A stretch of DNA of 64,000 bases, from positions 620,001 through 684,000 of the forward strand of contig NZ_KB889967.1 in assembly GCF_000372885.1 (NCBI RefSeq). Reading direction: 5' to 3'. Shown in pieces: positions 57,360 to 64,000 of this stretch. A program made the position numbers and the translations under genes. The stretch's first letter is position 1. Every line of letters begins with the position of its first letter. This stretch comes from Methyloversatilis thermotolerans (GTDB lineage: Bacteria; Pseudomonadota; Gammaproteobacteria; Burkholderiales; Rhodocyclaceae). The notes beneath the pieces were generated by a model. The model was not told the origin of the DNA. It saw nothing but the letters and a program-made list of their open reading frames with translations, and did not search any database.

Positions 57360-58807
57360 ACATGATGGCTTCCCTCCGGGCTGCACTGTTGGGTGCCGCC
57401 ATCGCGCTTGGCGCAATCTTTCCTGTTCACGCGCAGCGCGCCTTGCCGGACTTCTCCGATCTGGTGGAGCAGCAAGGGCGGGCGGTGGTGAATATCAGCA
57501 CCACCCAGAAGGTGAGCACGCGCGCGATGCCGCAGTTGCCGCCGGGTCTGGACGAAGATGACCCCATGTTCGACTTCTTCCGGCGCTTCGTGCCGCAACA
57601 GCCCGGTGGGCCGGGGGCTGAAGATGCGCGCTCCCTCGGTTCCGGCTTCATTGTTTCGGCGGATGGCTATCTCCTCACCAACGCCCATGTCGTCGACGAG
57701 GCGGATGAAATCACCGTGCGACTGTCCGACAAGCGCGAGTTCAGGGCGCGCGTGATCGGCGCAGACCGGCGCACCGATATTGCCCTGCTGAAGATCGATG
57801 CAACCGGCCTGCCGACCGTCCGCTTCGGCGATGCCGGCAAGCTTCGGGTGGGTGAGTGGGTGGTGGCGATCGGCTCGCCCTTCGGCTTTGAAAGTTCGGT
57901 CACCGCCGGCATCGTGTCAGCCAAGGGCCGATCGCTGCCGCAGGAGAATTTCGTGCCTTTCATCCAGACCGACGTGGCGATCAACCCCGGCAACTCGGGC
58001 GGTCCGCTGTTCAATCTGCGCGGCGAGGTGGTCGGCATCAATTCGCAGATCTACAGCCGCAATGGCGGTTTCATGGGGCTGTCGTTCGCGATCCCCATCG
58101 ATGTGGCCATGGACGTGCAGTCGCAGTTGCGTGCCACCGGCCGGGTGCAGCGCGGTCGCATCGGTGTGGTGATCCAGGAGGTGACGCGCGAACTGGCTGA
58201 TTCCTTCGGTCTGCAGAGGGCGGAAGGCGCGCTGGTCAGTTCGATCGAGCCGCGCGGGCCGGCGGACAAGGCCGGCATCGAAGCGGGTGATGTCATCCTG
58301 CGCTTCGATGGCAAGCCGGTGGAGAAATCGGGTGATCTGCCCAGGCTGGTCGGCGGCACCCGGCCCGGGAGCGTGGCCAGTGTCCAGGTGTGGCGCAACG
58401 GCGTTGCAAAAGAGCTCCGGCTCACGGTGGCCGAACTGAATGATGACCGGGTCGACCCGCGCAAGCTCAGGCGAGGCGGTCAGCCGGAAACGGAACGCGT
58501 GCCGAACAGACTGGGGCTGGTCCTGTCAGAGCTGACGCCGCAACAGCGGCGCGATCTGAAGGTCGAGGGCGGTTTGCGCGTGGAAGAGGTGGCCGGCAAT
58601 CAACGTTCCGACCTGAAGGCCGGCGACATCATTCTCGCGGTGATCGCGCGCGGCAGACAGACGCCGGTCAGTTCGCTGGAGCAGTTCAACCGCATTCTGT
58701 CGGGCATAGAGCCCAAGGTCGGTCTGACCGTGCTCGTCCGTCGTGGCGACGGGCAGACTTTCCTGACGCTGCGTCCGCCCAATTCCCAGGGCGGTGATGG
58801 AAAGTGA
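57356..58807 (+). CDS. mucD: Periplasmic serine protease MucD (DegP/HtrA family)
   Basis: 483 residues with a signal peptide (ALLGAAIALGAIFPVHAQ). Trypsin-like triad: His in LLTNAHVVDEADE, Asp in DRRTDIALLKID, Ser in NPGNSGGPLFN. Two PDZ domains follow (GVVIQEVTRELADSFGL and GLVLSELTPQQRR). Removes misfolded periplasmic proteins. Start overlaps the rseC stop by 4 bp. Confidence 0.96.
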   Translation: MNMMASLRAALLGAAIALGAIFPVHAQRALPDFSDLVEQQGRAVVNISTTQKVSTRAMPQLPPGLDEDDPMFDFFRRFVPQQPGGPGAEDARSLGSGFIVSADGYLLTNAHVVDEADEITVRLSDKREFRARVIGADRRTDIALLKIDATGLPTVRFGDAGKLRVGEWVVAIGSPFGFESSVTAGIVSAKGRSLPQENFVPFIQTDVAINPGNSGGPLFNLRGEVVGINSQIYSRNGGFMGLSFAIPIDVAMDVQSQLRATGRVQRGRIGVVIQEVTRELADSFGLQRAEGALVSSIEPRGPADKAGIEAGDVILRFDGKPVEKSGDLPRLVGGTRPGSVASVQVWRNGVAKELRLTVAELNDDRVDPRKLRRGGQPETERVPNRLGLVLSELTPQQRRDLKVEGGLRVEEVAGNQRSDLKAGDIILAVIARGRQTPVSSLEQFNRILSGIEPKVGLTVLVRRGDGQTFLTLRPPNSQGGDGK

Positions 58808-59061
58808 GCGGTGCTTCGCCCGAACTGACGCTCTATCTTCGCCGCTGGTGTCACCTGTGCGACGAGCTGCTGGATGCGCTGCAGCCCTTGATCGACGGCC
58901 GGAACGTGACGGTACGGGAAATCGATATCGACGAACATCCGGAATTCGAGCCGTTCTACGGCGAGCACATCCCGGTGCTGTGCGCCGGTGGGCGCGAACT
59001 TTGCCGACATCGCCTGGACTCGGAGGCGGTCGCGGCCTATCTGCTAGAATCGCGCGCTTGA
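58804..59061 (+). CDS. Glutaredoxin-like thioredoxin-fold protein
   Basis: 85 residues with GTG start overlapping mucD. LYLRRWCHLCDELLDAL has a C-x2-C redox motif, and VREIDIDEHPEFEPFYGEHI with cis-Pro HIPVL is the thioredoxin-like core (DUF836 group). Physiological substrate unknown. Followed by an intrinsic terminator. Confidence 0.88.
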   Translation: MSGASPELTLYLRRWCHLCDELLDALQPLIDGRNVTVREIDIDEHPEFEPFYGEHIPVLCAGGRELCRHRLDSEAVAAYLLESRA

Positions 59062-59086
59062 CTGCAGGCCCGGTCTGGCCGGCCGC

Positions 59087-59112
59087 AAGGGTGCCGCCCA
59101 GGCGCCCTTTTT
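59087..59112 (+). terminator. Intrinsic terminator of the rpoE-mucD operon
   Basis: AAGGGTGCC, GCCCA loop, GGCGCCCTT and T-run form a 9-bp stem with one G-T pair between the glutaredoxin-like gene and lepA. Confidence 0.85.
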
Positions 59113-59139
59113 CGTTTTTGATCCGATCTCATCCGACTG

Positions 59140-60933
<1,794 letters not shown>

Positions 60934-60954
60934 AACAGAGACGGGACTTCCATC

Positions 60955-61767
60955 TTGAACTTCGCATTGATTCTTTTCGTGCTGTGCGTGATCACCGGCA
61001 TCCTCTGGATCGCCGACAAGGCGGTGTTCGCGAAGAAGAGGCCGGCGGGCAGTCCGCATCCCTGGTGGGTCGAATATGGCGCCAGCTTCTTTCCGGTCAT
61101 CTTCATCGTGTTCGGCCTGCGCAGTTTCGTCGTCGAGCCCTTCCGCATTCCGTCCGGATCCATGATTCCCACGCTGCTGGTCGGCGACTTCATCCTGGTG
61201 AACAAATTCACCTATGGCATACGCCTGCCGGTGCTGAACAACAAGGTCGTGCCGATGAACGATCCGCAGCGCGGTGATGTGATGGTGTTCCGTTATCCGG
61301 CCGATCCGTCGGTCGATTACATCAAGCGTGTGGTCGGCCTTCCCGGCGACAAGGTGAGCTACCAGAACAAGCGGCTCACCATCAATGGCGTGGAGGTACC
61401 GGTCAAGCCCATGGATGACTACCTGCACAAGGATCGCGCGCTGTACTCGCAGCGTTTCGTCGAAACGCTGGGTCCGGTCGAGCACCAAGCCCTGAACGAC
61501 GTCCATGTCCGTCCGGACGTGCCGACCGTGCTCGATTTTCCGGGGCGCGAGAACTGTGTCTACAATCGCGAGGGGGTTCAGTGCGAGGTGCCGCCGGGGC
61601 ATTACTTCGTGCTCGGCGACAACCGCGACCAGAGCGCAGACAGCCGGGTGTGGGGCTTCGTTCCGGAAGGCAACATCGTGGGCAAGGCCTTCTTCATCTG
61701 GTTCCACGCGGACAGCATCCTGCCGCCCAAGGGCATCGATTTCGGCCGCATCGGCAGCTTCCGGTGA
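60955..61767 (+). CDS. lepB: Signal peptidase I
   Basis: 270 residues with TTG start (MNFALILFVLCVITGILWIA). Two N-terminal membrane segments. Catalytic Ser in FRIPSGSMIPTLLVGDF, Lys in GDVMVFRYPADPSVDYIKRV; GDNRDQSADSRVWGFVP is also typical. Removes signal peptides from exported proteins. Confidence 0.97.
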   Translation: MNFALILFVLCVITGILWIADKAVFAKKRPAGSPHPWWVEYGASFFPVIFIVFGLRSFVVEPFRIPSGSMIPTLLVGDFILVNKFTYGIRLPVLNNKVVPMNDPQRGDVMVFRYPADPSVDYIKRVVGLPGDKVSYQNKRLTINGVEVPVKPMDDYLHKDRALYSQRFVETLGPVEHQALNDVHVRPDVPTVLDFPGRENCVYNREGVQCEVPPGHYFVLGDNRDQSADSRVWGFVPEGNIVGKAFFIWFHADSILPPKGIDFGRIGSFR

Positions 61768-61802
61768 GGTTTCCGGTCATGGTTCATGCAGAGGAGACAG
61801 CG

Positions 61803-62168
61803 ATGCAGCGCAAGCAGTCCGGACTGAGCATGGTGGGTTTCCTGTTCGTCGCCTTCGTGCTTGCGGTGGTCGTGATCCTGGGCATGAAGACGGTGCCGGC
61901 CGTCATCGAGTACTACACCATACTGAAGAACGTGAAGGCGGTCGCCAGCAGTGGCGAAGTGCGCGGCGGCAGCGTGGCGGACTACCGTAACGCCTATGCC
62001 AAGCGCTCCATCATGGACGAAATGTCCAGCGTGCAGCCAGCCGATCTGGACATCGTCAAGGACAGTCAGGGCGTCGAGATTTCCTTCGCATACAGCCGCA
62101 AGGTGCCGCTGTTCGGTCCGGTGAGTCTGGTGTTCGATTTCGAAGGGTCGGCCTCGGGGTCGAACTGA
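61803..62168 (+). CDS. DUF4845 membrane protein
   Basis: 121 residues from the ATG at 61803 (GAGGAGA ribosome site). Type IV pilin-like N-terminus (MQRKQSGLSMVGFLFVAFVL) with one membrane helix, then a small periplasmic domain. Conserved between lepB and rnc in Betaproteobacteria; function unknown. Confidence 0.88.
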   Translation: MQRKQSGLSMVGFLFVAFVLAVVVILGMKTVPAVIEYYTILKNVKAVASSGEVRGGSVADYRNAYAKRSIMDEMSSVQPADLDIVKDSQGVEISFAYSRKVPLFGPVSLVFDFEGSASGSN

Positions 62169-62172
62169 AGCG

Positions 62173-62850
62173 TTGAATCCCGATGAACGTATCGAGCGTG
62201 CGCTCGGCCATGAGTTTGCATCGCGCGCGCTGCTTGCGCAGGCGCTGACCCACAGCAGTCATTCATCCACTCATAACGAAAGACTCGAGCTGCTGGGCGA
62301 CGCGGTGCTCGACTGCGTGGCCACCGATCTGCTGTTCCGGAGGTTTCCGGACACACCGGAAGGTCTGCTGTCGCGGTTGCGTGCCTCGCTGGTCAAGGAA
62401 GACACGCTGGCGGACATCGCCGCCGGCATCGCGCTCGGCGATGCGCTGCGGCTGAGCGCAGGCGAACAGAAAACCGGCGGCCGCAAGCGGCCGGCACTGC
62501 TCGCGAATGCGCTGGAAGCGCTGATCGGCGCGGTCTTTCTCGAAGCCGGTTACGACGCCGCCCGCGCGGTGGTGGCGCGCTTGCTGGAATCGCGACTGAT
62601 GGCGTTGAATCCCGAACGGGACGCGCGCGACCCGAAGACCGCGCTGCAGGAATGGCTGCATGCGCGGGCCAACCGGCCCCCGCGTTATGAGATCGTGTCG
62701 ACCAGCGGCCCGGCCCACGCCCCGGTGTTCCGCGCAGCCTGCGTGATCGATGCGCTGGGCGTGCGCACCGAAGGTGAGGGGCGCAGCCGTCGTCATGCCG
62801 AGCAGGCTGCCGCCGCAGACGCGCTCGAACAACTTCAGGGGGCGGCATGA
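62173..62850 (+). CDS. rnc: Ribonuclease III
   Basis: 225 residues with TTG start 4 bp after the previous stop. Signature ERLELLGDAVLDCVATDLLF and the second acidic site in ANALEALIGAVFLEAG; C-terminal double-strand RNA-binding domain (DPKTALQEWLHARANRPP, GRSRRHAEQAAAADALEQL). Processes rRNA precursors. Overlaps era by 4 bp. Confidence 0.97.
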   Translation: MNPDERIERALGHEFASRALLAQALTHSSHSSTHNERLELLGDAVLDCVATDLLFRRFPDTPEGLLSRLRASLVKEDTLADIAAGIALGDALRLSAGEQKTGGRKRPALLANALEALIGAVFLEAGYDAARAVVARLLESRLMALNPERDARDPKTALQEWLHARANRPPRYEIVSTSGPAHAPVFRAACVIDALGVRTEGEGRSRRHAEQAAAADALEQLQGAA

Positions 62851-63782
62851 CCGACATTACGCAACATGACTTGCCGGCGGATGATGCGGCCGGCCCGCCG
62901 GTGACCCACTGCGGTTTCATTGCCATCGTCGGCCGCCCCAATGTGGGCAAGTCCACGCTGGTGAACCGTCTGATCGGACAGAAGGTGAGTATCACGTCGG
63001 CCAAGGCGCAGACCACGCGCCATCGCATTCACGGCGTCCTGACCCGGAATGCCCGCCAGTTCGTGTTCGTCGATACACCCGGCTTCCAGACCCGGCATCG
63101 CAACGCGCTGAACCGCGCCATGAACCGCACCGTGACACAGGCGCTGGCCGATGTCGACGTCGTGGTGTTCGTGATCGAAGCCGGCCGCCTGACCGACGCC
63201 GACGAGGAGGTGCTTGCGCTCTTGCCGCAGGACCGGCCGGTGCTGCTGCTGCTGAACAAGACCGACAAGACCGGCGACCGTGCGAAGCTGCTGCCCTTCG
63301 TCGAGCGCATTTCGAAGCTGCGCGACTTCCACGCCATCATTCCGGTGAGTGCGCAGCGCGGCGATGGTCTGGATGCCCTGCTCAAGGTGGCGGGTGATCT
63401 GTTGCCGGAAGGTCCGGCCATGTTCGACGCCGACGACTTTACCGATCGCAGCGAACGCTTTCTGGCGGCCGAGTACATCCGCGAAAAGCTGTTCCGGCAA
63501 CTGGGCGACGAGCTGCCCTACGGTCTTGCAGTCGAGATCGAGCGCTTCGACGTCGATGGGGCGCTGCGGCGTATCGCGGCAGCGGTCATCGTCAGTCGCG
63601 AGGCGCACAAGGGCATCGTGATCGGTCGCGGCGGCGAAGTGCTGAAGACGGTCGGCGCGGCGGCTCGGACCGATATGGAGCGGGTGTTCGGTTCGAAGGT
63701 ATTCCTTGAACTGCATGTGAAGGTGCGCAGCGGCTGGGCCGATGACGAACGCGCGCTGAAGAGCCTGGGTTTCGAGCCATGA
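62847..63782 (+). CDS. era: GTPase Era
   Basis: 311 residues. GTPase domain [68 protein letters not shown]-terminal KH domain ([20 protein letters not shown]). Binds 16S rRNA during 30S assembly. Confidence 0.98.
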   Translation: MTDITQHDLPADDAAGPPVTHCGFIAIVGRPNVGKSTLVNRLIGQKVSITSAKAQTTRHRIHGVLTRNARQFVFVDTPGFQTRHRNALNRAMNRTVTQALADVDVVVFVIEAGRLTDADEEVLALLPQDRPVLLLLNKTDKTGDRAKLLPFVERISKLRDFHAIIPVSAQRGDGLDALLKVAGDLLPEGPAMFDADDFTDRSERFLAAEYIREKLFRQLGDELPYGLAVEIERFDVDGALRRIAAAVIVSREAHKGIVIGRGGEVLKTVGAAARTDMERVFGSKVFLELHVKVRSGWADDERALKSLGFEP

Positions 63783-63810
63783 CCGCTCGTGGAGGGCGGA
63801 GGCGCGCGCG

Positions 63811-64000
63811 GTGAGCGGCGGCAAGCAGCGGGTGGATGGTCAGCCGGCCTTCCTGCTGCAGGCCCACGCCTATCGTGAAACAAGCCTCATCGTCGACGTA
63901 TTCAGCCGCGACTACGGTCGCGTCGGGCTGGTGGCGCGCGGCGCCAAGCGGCCGCGCTCGCAGTTGCGTGGCGTGCTGGTCGAGTTCCAGCCGCTCGAGC
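63811..64000 (+). CDS. recO: DNA repair protein RecO, N-terminal part
   Basis: Runs off the window end; 63 codons are visible from a GTG at 63811. [20 protein letters not shown] and [20 protein letters not shown] match the RecO OB-fold start. RecO helps RecA load in the RecFOR pathway. Expected after era. Confidence 0.93.
   Translation, partial: MSGGKQRVDGQPAFLLQAHAYRETSLIVDVFSRDYGRVGLVARGAKRPRSQLRGVLVEFQPLE

Noticed and set aside
59045-59064. TAGAAT and TTGACT as a lepA promoter
   Set aside because: The order and spacing are wrong (the -10-like box precedes the -35-like box) and both lie at the end of the glutaredoxin-like gene before a terminator.

Overview
The window is GC-rich chromosomal DNA of a methylotrophic betaproteobacterium. 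The housekeeping blocks (hscA-fdx-iscX, pyrG-kdsA-eno-ftsB, plsX-fabH-fabD-fabG-acpP-fabF, rpoE-rseA-rseB-rseC-mucD, lepA-lepB-rnc-era-recO) are arranged as in Rhodocyclales and related Betaproteobacteria. A nearly complete serine cycle for formaldehyde/formate assimilation, an N,N-dimethylformamidase and a urease point to a Methyloversatilis-like organism. That assignment is inference; no 16S or other marker lies in the window.

Layout. Positions 1-8.6 kb hold the end of the isc cluster, CTP synthase, KDO8P synthase, enolase, FtsB and small envelope genes. From 8.7 to 21.9 kb lies the serine-cycle island. glyA-sgaA-hprA-mtdA-fchA read leftward and mtkA-mtkB-ppc-mclA-ftfL read rightward from a shared regulatory region near 13.83-14.09 kb. 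Together they cover C1 entry on tetrahydrofolate, serine and glyoxylate interconversion, PEP carboxylation, malyl-CoA formation and cleavage; glycerate kinase is not in the window. Three of four residues expected to bind the feedback inhibitor aspartate appear replaced in the PEP carboxylase.

From 22.2 to 36.2 kb lies an amide/urea island. An AmiC-like cytoplasmic amide sensor and an AmiR-like ANTAR antiterminator are encoded divergently from dmfA1-dmfA2 (dimethylformamidase). Three accessory genes follow: an aberrant Rieske-oxygenase homologue, a Sel1-repeat protein and a small protein. Then come a UrtA-like binding protein and a full urease operon (ureE-F-AB-C-G-D). The dmf and urt-ure transcription units start with nearly the same architecture: a sigma70 promoter with 17-bp spacing, a long hairpin with an AGCAYT hexaloop, a second small hairpin, and an overlapping intrinsic terminator. 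The two leaders have diverged in sequence but keep their pairing. This looks like a two-operon ANTAR antitermination regulon and is the strongest candidate for something undescribed here.

From 36.4 to 64 kb the content is mostly core: ttcA, a low-molecular-weight phosphatase, an MxaD-like periplasmic protein, rne, rluC, a phosphatase, a Rieske ferredoxin, sppA, an RsmI-like methyltransferase, maf, yceD-rpmF and the fatty-acid cluster, nadB, the sigma-E operon with a probable autoregulatory promoter, and lepA-lepB-rnc-era-recO (recO cut by the window edge). No tRNA, rRNA, CRISPR array, insertion sequence or prophage was recognised.
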